DNA from: Scylla paramamosain
Lineage: Eukaryota > Arthropoda > Malacostraca > Decapoda > Portunidae
Assembly (NCBI RefSeq): GCF_035594125.1
Contig: NC_087178.1
Coordinates: 10,157,001 to 10,221,000 of the forward strand
Length of the DNA: 64,000 nt
Direction: 5' to 3'
A model generated the notes under the pieces. The model had not been told where the DNA came from, did not search any database, and saw only the letters and a program-made list of their open reading frames with translations. A program made the translations under genes and the position numbers. Below, piece by piece: positions 24,915-38,800 of the stretch. Each line of letters begins with the position of its first letter. The stretch's first letter is position 1.

Positions 24915-25540
24915 AGCGTTTTTATAAATAAAATGATCAAAAACACTCAAAATACATGTTTTTGGTAATGTTTCTCTGTTTCTCCATAAAGGGTGTTTTG
25001 CATGCGTTTTAGCGTTTTGGTATGTAAGGAGTTAAAAAAACACTTAAAGGCAAGTTCTTCGTAAAAGTTGGTTTTATTCCAATGTAATGTGATTGTTCTG
25101 CTTTTTAGTGCTTTGTTGCATATCACGCTCAAAAACACTCAAAAGACACTTTTCTGGTAATATCTTTTTTTTTTTCTCACATAAAGCTAGTTTCGCATGT
25201 AATTTGGGATTTTCGTAACTAAGAATGTGAAAAACACTCAAAAAACACACATTTGGTAAGGTTGCTCTGTTTCTCAATTAAAAGTTTTGCATGCATTTCA
25301 GCATTTTGGTATGTAAGAAACTTCTCTATATACACGAGTTTTTTGCGTTTTTTGCCTTGTGGTTTGTGTGAAACTATAAAACACTCATTATACACGTTTC
25401 TCGTAATGTTCTTTTGTTTCCCAATATAGAGTGTTTTCCATCCATTTTCGCATTTTTTGTAGGTAACAAACAGAAAAACACTCAAAATATATCTTTTTGG
25501 TAATGTTATTCTATTTCTTCATATTGGTTGGTTTGCATCC

Positions 25541-28500
25541 GTTTTAGCGTTTTTCTTCGTAAATCACTGAAGAGACACGTTTTCAGTAATATTGTTGAAA
25601 TTGCTGAAAAAAAAAACTCATAAGACAGGTTTCTGGTAAAGTTTAGTAATTTCTCCATATAGGTGGCTTTGCATGCACTTTAGGTTTTGGTACATAACTC
25701 CGGAAAAATGCTGAAATCATTTTTTTATAATGATCTTTTTTACAAAATTTCCCTGAATTTTTCCTGAATTTTGGTATCTCAGTACCTATGAAGATGAATA
25801 ACAATTTTTTTTTTCTCTCTATAATGTGTTATTTGTGAGTTTTAGCTTTTTGGTACTTAAAGAACTTAAAAACACTCATAATACACGATTTTCGTAATGT
25901 CCTTTTCTTATACAAACATAGGTTCTTTACATGTATTTAAGCGTTTTTACAGGTAACATGATCAAAAACACTCAAAATACATATTTTTGGTAATATTATT
26001 CTGTTTCTCCATAAAGGGTGTTTTGCATGCGTTTTAGCGTTTTGGTATGTAAGGAGTTAAAAAAACACTTAAAGGCATGTTCTTCGTAAAAGTTGGTTTT
26101 ATTTCCAAGTGATGTGATTGTTCTGCTTTTTAGTGCTTTGTTGCATATCACGCTCAAAAACACTGAGAAGACATTTTTCTGGTAATGTCATTTTTTTACC
26201 CACATAAAGGTAGTTTTGCATGTAATTTGCCAACTTCGTAACTAAGAATGTGAATAACACTCAAAATACACAATTTAAAAAACACTCAAAATATACCTTT
26301 TTGGTAATGTTATTCTATTTCTTCATTTTGCTTGGTTTCCATGCGTTTTAGCATTTTCTACTTAAAACACCGGAAAGTCACGTTTTCAGTAATTTTGTTT
26401 TGGTTTCCAATATAGATTGACTTTCTTGGGTTTTATCGTGTTGGTTCCTAAAATGCTGAAAAACACTCATAAGACAGTTTTCTTGGAAACACGTTTAATT
26501 TCCCCATATAGGTGGCTTTGCATGGAATTAAGGGTTTTGGTACATAACAGTCCGAAAAAAAAGATAAATTTAACTTTTTTGATAATGTTCTTATTTTATA
26601 TAATTTCCTGAACATTGCCCGAATTTTGGCACCTCGTTACCTGTGAAGATGATTAAGAATGAAAAAAAAATATCGTATTTTTTTTATTTATTTATTTATT
26701 TTTTCTCAATAAAGAGTGTAATTTGTGGCTATTACCTTTTTCGTACTTAAAGAAATTAAAAACACTCATAATACACGTTTCTCGTAATGTTCTTTCATTT
26801 CCCAAAAATAGGGTTCTTTGCATGTATTTAAGCGTTTTTATTAGTAACATGATCAAAAACACTCAAAATACATGTTTTTGGTAATGTTATTCTGTTTCAT
26901 CATAAAGTGTATTTTGCATGCATTTTAGTGTTTTGGTATATAAGGAGCTCAAACACACTTAAAGGCAAGTTCTTGTTAAAAATTGGTTTTATTCCAATGT
27001 AATGTGATTGCCCTGCTTTTTAGTACTTTAATGCCTAACACGCTCAAAAACACTCAAAAGACATTTTTCTTATAATGTCATTTTTTTAACACATAAAGCT
27101 GGTTTCGCATGTAATTTGGGGTTTTGGTAACTAAGAATGTGAAAAACACTCAAAATACTCACATTTGGTAAAATAGTTCTGTTTCTCAATTAAAATTTTT
27201 ATTCATCAGTTTCAGCATTTTGGAATGTAAGAAACTTCTTTATATACACGAGTTTTTGCGGTTTTTGCCTTGTGGTTCTTGTGAAACTATAAAACACTCA
27301 TTATACTCGTTTCTCGTAATGTCCATTTGCTTCCCAATATAGAGTGCTTTCCATCCATTTTCGCGTTTTTTGTAGGTAACAATTTCAAAAACTCAAAATA
27401 TACCTTTTTGGTAATGTTTTTCTATTTCTTCATTTTGGTTGGTTTGTATCCGTTTTAGCGTTTTCTACGTAAAACACCGAAAAGACACGTTTTCAGTAAT
27501 TTTGTTTTGGATTCCTATATAGATTGACTTTCTTGGGTTTTATCCTGTTGGTTCCTAACATGCTGAAAAACACTCATAAGACAGTTTTCTGGCAAAGACG
27601 TTTAATTTCCCCATATAGGTGGCTTTGCATGCACTTTAGGGGTTTGGTACATAACAGTCCGATAATGTTCTTATTTCATATAATTTTCTGAACTTTGCCC
27701 GAGTTTTGGCATCTCTTTACCTGTGAAGATGAATAAGAATGAAAAAAAATATTGTATTTTTTATTTATTTATTTGTTTTTTCTCAATAAAGAGTGTAATT
27801 TGTGGCTATTAGCTTTTCGTACTTAATGAACTTAAAAACACTCATAATACACGTTTCTCGTAATGTCCTTTCATTTCCCAAAAATAGGATTCTTTGCATG
27901 TATTTAAGCGTTTTTATTGGTTACATGATCAAAAACACTGAAAGTACATGTTTTTGGTAATCTTATTCTGTTTCACCATAAAGTGTATTTTGCATGCGTT
28001 TTAGTGTTTTGGTATATAAGGAGCTCAAAAACACTTAAAGCAAGTTCTTATTAAAAATTGGTTTCATTCCAATGTAATGTGATTGCCCTACTTTTCAGTG
28101 CTTCTTTGCCTAACACGCTCAAAAACACTCAAAAGACATTTTTCTGGTAATGTCATTTTTTTCCCACATCAAGCTGGTTTCGCATGCAATTTGGGGTTTT
28201 GGTAACTAAGAATGTAAAAAAAGCACTCAAAATACACACATTTAGTAAGATTGTTCTGTTTCTCAATTAAGAGTGTTGTTCATGAGTTTCAGCATTTTGG
28301 TATCTACGAAACTTCTTCATATACACTAGCTTTTGCATTTTTTGCTTTATGGTTCTTTTGAACTATAAAACACTCATTATACACTTTTCATGCAATGTCC
28401 TTTTCTTTCCCATTATAGAGTGCTTTGCCTCAATTTTCGTGTTTTTTATAGGTAAAAAGCTCAAAAACACTCAAAATATACCTTTTTGATAATATTTTTC

Positions 28501-30424
28501 TATTTCTTTATATTGGTTTGTTTGCATCCGTGTTAGCGTTTTTCTACGTAAAACACTGGGAAGACACGTTTCCAATAATTTTGTTTTGAATTCCCATATA
28601 GAGTGAGTTCCTTATTATTTATTGTTTTGGTGCCTAACATGCTGAACAACACTCAAAAGAGAGATTTCTGATAAGGTGGTTGAATTTCCTTATATAGGAG
28701 GCTTTGCATGCAATTTACGGTTTGGTATATAAAAAAGCTAAAAATTTTTTTTTTGGTAATATTCTTTTATCATTTAATTGCTCTGAATTTTCCCAGAATT
28801 TTGGCATTTTGGTACCTATGAAGATAAATAAAAAAAATAAAAAAAAATCCTATTTTTTTATTTTTTATTTATTTATTTATTTTTTCTCAATAAAGAGTGT
28901 TATTTTGTGGGATTTACCTTTTTGGTACTTAAGATTATTAAAAACACTCATAATACACGTTTCTCGTAATGTCCTTTCGTTTCCCAAACATAAGGTTCTT
29001 TGCATGTATTTAGGCGTTTTTATAGATAACGAGATCAAAAACACTCAAAATTCAAGGTTTTGGTAATGTTATACTGTTTCCCCATAAAGTGTGTTTTGCA
29101 AGTGTTTTAGCAGTTTTGTATAAAAGGAGCTCAAAAACACTTAAAGGCAAGTTCTTGGTAAAAAATGGTTTTATTCCAATATAATGTGATTGTCCTGCTT
29201 TTGAGTACTTTATTACCTATCACGTTGAAAAACATTCAAAAGATACTTTTCTGGTAAAGTCATTTTTTTTCCACAAAATTATTTTCGCATGTAATTTGGG
29301 GTTTTTGGTAACTAAGAGTGTGAAAAGCACTCAAAATACGCGCATTTAGTAAGGTTGTTCTGTTTCTCAATTAAGAGTGTTATTCATGAGTTTCAGCATT
29401 TTGGTATCTAAGAAATCTCTCCATATACACGAGTTTTTGCGTTGTTTGCTTTGTGGTTCTTTTGAACTATAAAACTCTCATTATACACTTTTCTTGCAAT
29501 GTCCTTTTGTTTCCCAATATAGAGTACTTTGCATCAATTTTCGCGTTTTTGTAGGTAAAAAGCTCAAAAACACTCAAAATATACATTTTTGGTAACGTTT
29601 TTCTATTTCTTAATATTGGTTAGTTTGCATCCGTTTTAACGTATTTCTACGTAAAACACTGAGAAGACACGTTTTTAGTAACTTTGTTTTGGATTCCCAT
29701 ATAGAGTGAGATCCTTATTATTTATCGTTTTGGTGCCTAACATGCTAAAAAAACACAAAACAAAGATTTCTGGTAAGGTCGTTTAATTTCCTCATATTGG
29801 AGGCTTTGCATGCACTTTAGGGTTTAGTACATAACAGTCCGAAAAAAAAAAGCTGAAATTAACTTTTTTTGATAATATTCTTTAATCACATAATTGCCCT
29901 GAATTTTTCCAGAATTTTGGCATCTCGGTACCTATCAAGATGAATAACAAAAAAAAAAAAATCCTATTTATTTATTTATTTATTTTTTCTAAATAAAGAG
30001 TGTTATTTGTGAGTTTTAGGTTTTTGGTACTTAAGGAACTTATAATTCATAATACACGTTTCTCGTTATGTCCTTTTGTTTCCCAAACATAATGTTCTTT
30101 GCATGTACTTAAGCGTTTTTATAGATAACATCATCAAAAACACGCAAAATACATGTTTTTTGTAATGTTATTCTGTTTCTCCATAAAGTGTGTTTTTCAT
30201 GCGTTTTAGCGGTTTGGTATATAAGTGGTTAAAAACACTTAAAGGCAAATTCTTCGTACAAATTGGTTTTATTCTCATGTAATGTGATCGTTCTGCTTTT
30301 TAGTGCTTTGTTGCATATCACGCTCAAAAAACAATCAAATGACACTTTTCTAGTAATGTCATTTTTTTTCCAAAATAAAGCTAGTTTCGCATGTAATTTG
30401 GCATTTTTGTATCTAAGAATGTGA
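25541..30424 (+). repeat. Spacer of the large palindrome
   Basis: This 4.9 kb of plus-strand array lies between the inner arms and has no mirrored partner at the centre. It is ordinary satellite. Its right part (29,050-30,160) is a direct relative of 12,985-14,100, and its left part (about 25,640-26,270) of 15,830-16,450. The unit 25,939-26,830 is shortened to 891 bp because monomer 4 jumps to the middle of monomer 6 at about 26,276. Confidence 0.75.
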
Positions 30425-32558
30425 AAAACGGATGCAAACCAACCAATATGAAGAAATAGAATAACATTACCAAAAAGATATATTTTGTTACCTACAGAAA
30501 CTGCGAAAATGGATGGAAAGTACTCTATATTGGGAAACAAAAGAACATTACGAGAAACGTGTATAATGAGTGTTTTATAGTTTCACACAAACCACAAGGC
30601 AAAAAACGCAAAACACTCGCGTATATAGAGAAGTTTCTTACATACCAAAATGCTGAAATGGATGAGTAACACTTTTAATTGAGAAACAGAACTACCTTAC
30701 CAAATGTGTGTTTTTTTAGTGTTTTTCACATTTTTAGTTAGGAAAATCCCAAATTACATGCGGAACTAGCTTTATGTGAGAAAAAAAATGATATTACCAG
30801 AAAAATGTCTTTTGAGTGTTTTTGAGCGTGATATGCAACAAAGCACTAAAAAGCAGAACAATCACATTACATGGGAATAAAACCAACTTTTACGAAGAAC
30901 TTGCCTTTAAGTGTTTTTTTAACTCCTTACATACCAAAACGCTAAAACGTATGCAAAACACCCTTTATGGAGAAACAGAGTAACATTACCAAAAACATGT
31001 ATTTTGAGTGTTTTTGATCATTTTATTTATAAAAACGCTTAAATACATGCAAAGAACCTTAGGTCTGGGAAACGAAAGGACATTAAGAGAAACGTGTATT
31101 ACGAGTGTTTTTATGTTCCTTAAGTACCAAAAAAGCTAAAACCCACAAATAACACTCTTTATAGAGAAAAAGAAAATAATATAAAATAATTTTTTTTTTG
31201 TTCTTCATCTTCATAGGTACTAAGTTGCCAAAATTCTGGCAATATTCTTTGGGAATCGCAAAACAAAATTACTGAAAACGTGTCTTTTCGGTGTTTTACG
31301 TAGAAAAATGCTAAAACGGATGCAAACCAACCAATATGAAGAAATAGAATAACATTACCAAAAAGGTATATTTCAAGTGTTTTTGAGCTTGTTACCTACA
31401 AAAAAGACGAAAATGGATGCAAAGCACTCCTTATTAAGAGAGAAAAGGACATAACGAGAAACGTGTATAATGAATGTCTTATTATTTTCGGGCAAAAGAA
31501 CTTGTGGTTCACAAGATCCAGAACGCAAAAAACGCAAAAATTCGTGTATATAAATAAGTTTCTTAGTTACCAAAATACTGAAACTCATGAATAACAATCT
31601 TAATTGGGAAATAGAACAACATTACCAAATGCGTGTATTTTGAGTGTTTTTTTTTCACATTCTTAGTTAGCAAAACCCCAAATAGCATGCGAAAGTAGCT
31701 TTATGTGGGAAAAAAATGACATTACCCGAAGTGTCTTTTGAGTGTTTTTTGAGCGTGTTAGGCAATAAAGCACTAAAAAGCAAGGCAATCATATTACATT
31801 GGAATAAAATCAACTTTTACCAAGAACTTGCCTTGAAGTGTTTTTCACCTCTTTACATACCAAATCGCTAAAACGCATGCAAAACACTCCTTTATGCAGA
31901 AGCAGAATAACATTACCAAAAACAAGTGTTTTTGAGTGTTTTTTATCGTATTACCTATAAAAACGCTTAAATACATACAAAGATCCCTATATTTGGGAAA
32001 GGAAAGGACATTACGAGAAATGTGTATTGTGAATGTTTTGAAGTTCTTTTAGCACCAAAACGTTAAAACCTACAAATAACACTCTTTATAGAGAAAAAAA
32101 AAATAAATAAAATATTAGCATTTTTATTTTTTGTTATTGATGTTCATAGGTACCAAGACGCCATGATTCTGACAAAATTCAGGGAAATTATGTGGAAAAA
32201 TTATGTGGAAAAAGTTAATTTTATGTTTTTTTCGGAGTTATGTACCAAACTATAAAGTGTATCCACAGCCACTTATTTGAGAAAATTTAACGACTTTACA
32301 AGAAAAGAAACCTATCTTTTTTGAGTGTTTTTCCGCAAGTTAGGCACCAAAACGATAGATAATATGAAAGTCACTCTATATGGAAATCCAAAACAAAATT
32401 ACTGAAAACGTGTCTTTTAAAAGATTTACGTACAAAAATGCTAAAACGGATGCAAACCAACCAATATGAAAAAATAGAATAACATTACCACAAATGTATA
32501 TTTTGTGTGTTTTTGAGCTTGTTACATAAAAAAAGAACTTGCCTTTTAGTGTTTTTGA
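30425..32558 (-). repeat. Satellite HOR array, minus orientation, after central strand switch
   Basis: At 30,424-30,430 the sequence GTGAAAAAC of plus monomer 4 continues as CGGATGCAAACCAACC, the reverse of monomer 7. All following boxes read TTTTGAGTGTTTTT, that is, on the minus strand. This is the inner end of the right palindrome arm. Only the bases AAAAAC are shared by both sides of the junction, so the switch looks like a short-homology join. Confidence 0.88.
31034..31965 (-). repeat. Short HOR variant (type A), copy 4
   Basis: Mirror partner of the type A unit at 23,985. The monomer 7/10 fusion is seen as AATATTCTTTGGGAATCGCA near 31,241. The hairpin is decayed: CTTGTGGTTC at 31,501 is followed by ACAAGATCCAGAACG. 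Confidence 0.8.
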
Positions 32559-33033
32559 CACGCATTTAGTAATGTTGTTCTAATTCTCAATTAATAATGT
32601 TATTCATGAGTTTCAGCATTTTAGTATCTAGGAAAATTCTAAATATACGCGAATTTTTGCGTTTTTTGCCTTGTGGTTTTTTTGAACTATAAAACATTCA
32701 TTATACACTTTTCTTGCAATGTCCCTTTGTTTCCCAATATAGAGTGCTTTGTATCAATTTTTCCATTTTTTTGTAGGTAACAAGCTCAAAAACACTCAAA
32801 ATATACATTTCTGGTAATGTTTTTCTGCTTCTTAATATTGGTTGGTTTGCATCAGTTTTAGCGTTTTTCTACGTAAAACACTGAGAAGACACGTTTTCAG
32901 AAATTTTCTTTTGGATTCCCACATATAGTGAGTTCCTTATTATTTATCGTTTTGATGCCTAACATTCTGAAAAACACACAAAAGACAGATTTCTGGTAAG
33001 GTCTTTAATTTCCTCATATAAGAGGCCTTGCAT
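32559..33033 (+). repeat. Flipped cassette, copy 2 (plus inside minus array)
   Basis: A 475-bp mirror of the cassette at 22,913-23,388. The left junction is GTGTTTTTGA|CACGCATTTAG and the right junction is GAGGCCTTGCATG|TCTTTTGAG. Monomers 4 to 9 run on the plus strand while both flanks run on the minus strand. Confidence 0.85.
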
Positions 33034-35893
33034 GTCTTTTGAGTGTTTTTGAACGTGTTGCGCAATAAAGCACTAAAAGGAAGGGCAATCACATTACATG
33101 GGAATAAAACCAAATTTTACCAAGAACTTGCCATTAAGTGTTTTTTTGAGCTAGTTACATACCAAAACACTAAAACGCATGCAAAATACATTTGATGGAG
33201 AAACCGAATAATATTACCAAATCCATGTATTTTGAGTGTTTTTGATCATGTTATCTATAAAAACGCTTAAATACATGCAAAGAACCTTATGTTTGGGAAA
33301 CGAAAGGACATTACGAGAAACGTGTATTATGAGTGTTTTTTAAGTTCCTTCAGTACTTAAAAGCTAAAACCCACAAATAACACTCTTTATTTAGAAAAAA
33401 ATAAAAATAAATAAATAATAAACAATAAATAAAAAAAATATTTTTTTTTGTGATTTATCTTTATAGGTACCGATATGCCAAAATTCTGCCAAAATTCAGT
33501 GAATTTATTTGGAAAAAAGAACATTAACAAAAAAGGTAATTATATCTTTTTTTTCGGATTGTTATGCACCTAAAGTGCTTGCAAAGCCACCTATATAGGG
33601 AAGTTAAACGACTTTACCAGAAACTTGTCTTTTCATTGTTTTTCAGCATGTTAGGCAACAAAACGATAAATAATATGGAAGTCAGTTAATATGTGAATCC
33701 AAAAGAAAATTAATGAAAACGTGTATTTTCAGTGTTTTACATAGAAAAACGTTAAAGCGGATGCAAACCAACCTATATGAAGAAATAGAATAACATTACC
33801 AAAAAGATATATTTCGAGTGTTTTTGAGCTTGTTACCTACAAAAAAAAAGCAAAAATGGATGTAAAGCACTCTATATTAGGAAACAAAAGGACATTACGA
33901 GAAACGTGTATAATGAATGTTTTATAGTTTTAAAAGAACCACAAGGCAATAAACGCAAAAACTCGTGTATATAGAGAAATTTCTTACATAGAAAAAAAAA
34001 AATGAAATGCATGAATAACACTTTTAATCGATAATCAGAACTGCCTTACTAAATTGTGTATTTTGAGTGTTTTTTTACATTCTTAGTTACGCCAAATTAC
34101 ATGCGAAACTATCTTCATGTGGGAAAAAAAATGACTTCCAAAAAAGTGTCTTTTTAGTGTTTTTGAGCGTGATATGCAACAAAGCACTAAAAAGCACAAC
34201 AATCACATTACATGGGAATTAAACCAACTTTTACGAATAACTTGCCTTTAAGTGTTTTTTAACTCCTTACATACCAAATCGCTAGAACGCATGTAAAACA
34301 CCCTTTATGGAGAAACAGAATAACATTACGAAAAACATGTATTTTGAGTGTTTTTGATCTTGTAACCTATAAAAACGCTTAAATACATGTCAAGAACCCT
34401 ATGTTTTTATAACAAAAGGACATTACGAAAATCGTGTATTATGAGTGTTTTTAAGTTCCTTAAGTACCAAAAAGCTAAAACCCACAAATAACACTCTTTA
34501 TAAAGAGATTTTTTTTTTTTTTGTTATTCATCTTCATATGTACCGACATGCCAAAATTCTGGCAAAATTCATGGAAATTTTATAAAAAAAAAAAAATCAT
34601 CTTAAAAAATAATAGATTTTTTCCGGACTAATATACAAACCCTGAAGTACAGGAAAATCCTCCTATATGGGGAAATTACACGACTTTACCAGAAACCTGT
34701 CTTTTGAGTGTTTTTCAGCAATTTCAAAAATATTACTGAAAACGTGTCTTTCAGTGATTTACGAAGAAAAACGCTAAAACGGATGTGAATCAACCAATAT
34801 GAAGAAATAGAATAACATTACCAAAAAGATATATTTTGATGTGTTTTTGAGCTTGTTACCTACAAAAAATGCAAAAATGGAAGGAAAGCACTTTATATTG
34901 GCAAAGAAAAGGACATTACGAGAAACGTGTATGAGTGTTATATAGTTTGAGAAGAACCACAAGGTAAAAAACTCAAAAACTCGTGCACATAAAGAAGTTT
35001 CTGACATACCAAAAAGTTGAAACTCATGAATAAGACTTTTAATTTTGAAACAGAAATACCTTACCAAATGTGTGTATTAGAAAAGTTTCTTACATACCAA
35101 AATGTTGAAAATCATGAATAACACTTTTAATTAAGAAATAGAACAACCTTACTAAATGCCTGTGTTTTGAGTTTTTTTTCACATTCTTAGTTACCAAAAC
35201 CCCAAATTCCATGCAAAACTAGCTTTATGTGGGAAAACAAATGATATTACCAGAAAAGTGTCTTTTGAGTCTTTTTGAGCGTGTTAGGCAATAAAGCACT
35301 AAAAAGCAGGGCAATCATATTACATGGGAATAAAAACATTTTTTTACCAAGAACTTGCCTTTAAGTGTTTTTGAGCTCATTACATACCAAAACGTTAAAA
35401 TGGATGCAAAACACCTTTTATGGAGAAACAAAATAAGATTACCAAAAACATATATTTTGAGTGTTTTTGATCATGTTATCTATAAAAACGCTCAAATACA
35501 TGCAAAGAACCTTATGTTTGCGAAACGAAAGGACACTACGAGAAATGTGTATTATAGGTGTTTTTAATTTCCTTAAGTACCAAAAAGCTAAAACCCACAA
35601 ATAAGACTCTTTATTTAGAAAAAAAGTAAGAAAATAAAAAAAATAGGATTTTTTTTTTATTCATCTTCATATGTACCGAGATGCCAAAATTCTGGGAGAA
35701 TTCAGTACTATTATATGATAAAAGAAAATTATCAAAAAAGTTAGTTTTAGCTTTTTTCGGACTGTTATGTACCAAACCCTAAAGTGCATCCAAAGACTCC
35801 TATATGAGGAAATTAAACGATCTTAACAGAAATCTGTTTTTTGAGTGTTTTTCAGCATGTTAGGCACCAAAACGATAAATAATAAGGAACTGA

Positions 35894-38800
35894 AAATGCT
35901 GAAACTCATAAATAACACTCTTAATTGAGAAACAGAACAACCTTACTAAATGCGTGTATTTTGAGTGCTTTTCACATTCTTAGTTACCCAAACCCCAAAT
36001 TCATTGCGAAACTAGCTTTATGTGGTAAAAAAAAATGGCATTTTCAGAAAGGTGTCTATTGAGTGTTTTTAAGCGTGATAGGCAGTAAAGCACTAAAAAG
36101 AAGGGCAATCACATTGCATGGGAATAAAATCAATGTTTACACTTTAAGTGTTTTTGAGCTTCTTATATACCAAAACACTAAAAAGCATGCAAAACAAACT
36201 TTATAGAGAAAAAGAATAACATTACCAAAAACATGTATTTTGAGTGTTTTTAATACATGCTAAGAACCCTATTTGTGGGGAACGAAAGGACATTACGAGA
36301 AACGTGTATTATGAGTGTTTTTGAAATTCATTAAGAACCAAAAAGCTAAAAGCCACAAATAACTCTCTATTGGGAAAAAAAAAATTAAATAAAAATATAC
36401 GATATTTTTTTTTCTTTCTTATTCATCTTCATAGGTACCGAGATGCCAAAATTCGAGCAAAATTCATGATAATTTGTGAAATAAGAACATTATTAAAAAA
36501 GTTAATTTTAGCTATATTTTCTTCGACTCTTATGTCGCAAACCCTATAGTGCATGCAAAATCAATAAAACGTCTGTGCCAGAAAACTGTCTTATGAGTGT
36601 TTTTCAGCATGTTAGGCACCAAAACGATATATAACATGGAAGTCACTTTATATGGGAATCTATAACAAAATTACTGAAAACGTGTCTTTTCGGTTTTTTA
36701 CGTAGAAAAACGCTAAATCGGATGCAAACCAACCAATATGAAAAAAAAAATAGAATAACATTACCAAAAAGGTATATTTTGAGTGTTTTTTAGCTTGTTA
36801 CCTACAAAAAAGGTGAAAATGGATGCAAACCACTCCCTATTGGGAAACAAAAGAACATTACGAGAAACGTGTATAATGAGTGTCTTATTATTTTCGAGCA
36901 AAAGAACTTGTGGTTCACAAGAATCACAAGGCAAAAAACGCAAAAACTTGTGTATATAAAGAAGTTTCTTAGATACCAAAATGCTCAAACTCGTGAATAA
37001 CAATATTTATTGAGAAAAAGAAAAACCTTACAAAAAGCGTGTATTTTCAGTGTTTTTCACATTCTTAGCAAAATCCCAAATACCATGCGAAACTAGCTTT
37101 ACGTTGTAAAAAAATGACATTACCAGAAGTGTCTTTTGAGTGTTTTTGAGCGTGTTAGGCAATAAAGCACTAAAAAGCAGGGCAATCACATTACATGGGA
37201 ATAAAACCAACTTTGACCAAGAACTTGCCATTATGTGTTTTTGAGCTCCTTACATACCAAAACGTTAAAATGCATGCAAAACACTCCTTTATAGAGAAGC
37301 AGAAAAACATTACAAAAAACATGTGTTCTAAGTGTTTTTGATCATGTTACCTATAAAAACGCTTAAATATATGCAAAGAAACACGTCTTTCGGAAACGAA
37401 AGGACATTACGAGAAACGTGTATTATGACTGTTTTTAAGTTCCTTAAGTACCAAAACGTTAAAACCCACAAATAACACTCTTTAAAGAGAAAAAATAAAT
37501 AAATAAATAAATATATTTTTTTTTTGTATTGATTTGCATAAGTACCGATATGCCAAATTTCTGCCAAAATTCAGGGAATTTATGTGGAAAAAAGAACATT
37601 ATCAAAAAAGTTAATTATAGCTTTTTTTCGGATTGTTATTTACCAAACCCTAAAGTACATGCAAAGCCACCTATATGAGAAAATTAAACAAGTTTACTGT
37701 CTTTTCAGTGTTTTTCAGCATGTTAGGCACTAAACCGATAAATAATAGGGAAGTCAGTCAATATGTGAATCCAAAACAAAATTACTGAAAACGTGTCTTT
37801 TCAGTGTTTCACGTAGAAAAAACGCTAAAAGGGATACAAAGAAACAAATATGAAGAAATAGAATAACATTACCAAAAAGTGTTTTTTAGCCTTTTACCTA
37901 CGAAAAACGCGAAAATGGATGTAAAAGCACTCTATATTGGGAAGCAAAAGGACATTTAGAGAAACGTGTATAATGATTGTTTTATAGTTTCACAAGAACC
38001 ACAAGTCAAAAAACGCAAAAAACTCGTGTATATAGAGAAGTTTCTTACATACCAAAATGCTAAAACTCATGAATAACACTTTCAATTGAGAAACAGATCT
38101 ACCTTACCAAATGTGTGTATTTTGAGAGTTTTTCACATTCTTAGTTACGAAAATCCCAAATTACATGCGTTACTTGCTTTATGTGGGAAAAAAATGACAT
38201 TATCAGAAAAGTGTCTTTTGAGTGTTTTTCAGCGTGATATGCAACAAAGCACTAAAAAAACAGAATAATCACATTATATAGGAATAAAAGTAACTTTTAC
38301 GAAGAAATTGCCTTTAAGTGTGTTTAACTCCTTACATACCAAAACGCTAAAACGCATGCAAAACACCCTTTATGGAGAAACAGAATAACATTACCAAAAA
38401 CATGTATTTTGAATGTTTTTTTTTATCATGTTACCCATAAAAACGCTTAAATACATGCAAAGAACACTATGTCTGTGAAACAAAAGGACATATAAAAAAA
38501 ATTTTTAGCTTTTTCCGGAATTATATACCAAAAAACCCAGAAGTGCATGCAAAGCCACCTATATGGGGAAATTTCAAGACTTTACCAGAAATCTGTCTTT
38601 TGAGTGTTTTTCAGCAATTTCAACAATATTACTAAAAACGTGTCTTTTCAGTGATTTACGAAGAAAAACGCTAAAACAGATGCAAACCAACCAATATGAA
38701 GAAATAGAATAACATAACCAAAAAGATATATTTTGAGCGTTTTTCAGCTTTTTACCTAGAAAAAATGCGAAAATGGATGGAAAGCACTCTATATTGGGAA

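Larger units (their letters stand above)
20066..25540 (+). repeat. Inner left arm of the large imperfect palindrome
   Basis: This arm mirrors 30,425-35,893; paired positions sum to about 55,945-55,970. Markers that pair are the region 20,402-20,644 with 35,325-35,567, the flipped cassette 22,913-23,388 with 32,559-33,033, and the type A unit 23,985-24,914 with 31,034-31,965. In a hand-compared 185-base stretch (24,380-24,565 against 31,380-31,565) I count eight or nine differences, so the arms are about 5% diverged there. That is too much for a fold-back sequencing artefact. Confidence 0.85.
23389..30424 (+). repeat. Satellite HOR array, plus orientation, second block
   Basis: After the flipped cassette the array resumes on the plus strand, with anchors at 23,985, 24,914, 25,939, 26,830, 27,906, 29,012 and 30,111. 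Two adjacent units, 26,310-27,360 and 27,390-28,440, share the private sequence ATTGACTTTCTTGGGTTTTA in monomer 8 (also near 17,865) and are close relatives. The block ends inside monomer 4 at about 30,424 (GTGAAAAAC), where the strand switches. Confidence 0.88.
30425..35893 (-). repeat. Inner right arm of the large imperfect palindrome
   Basis: Mirror of 20,066-25,540 with the same order of landmarks: monomer 7 start, type A unit, flipped cassette, then standard units. Both arms are close to 5.47 kb. The arm stops at the sequence AATAATAAGGAACT at 35,893, where the right side jumps to the mirror of 11,868. Confidence 0.85.

Noticed and set aside
20066..35893. Fold-back sequencing artefact as the explanation for the palindrome
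   Set aside because: The arms differ by about 5% in the stretch compared, contain arm-specific indels and are separated by a 4.9-kb non-palindromic spacer. A chimeric read would give near-identical arms.
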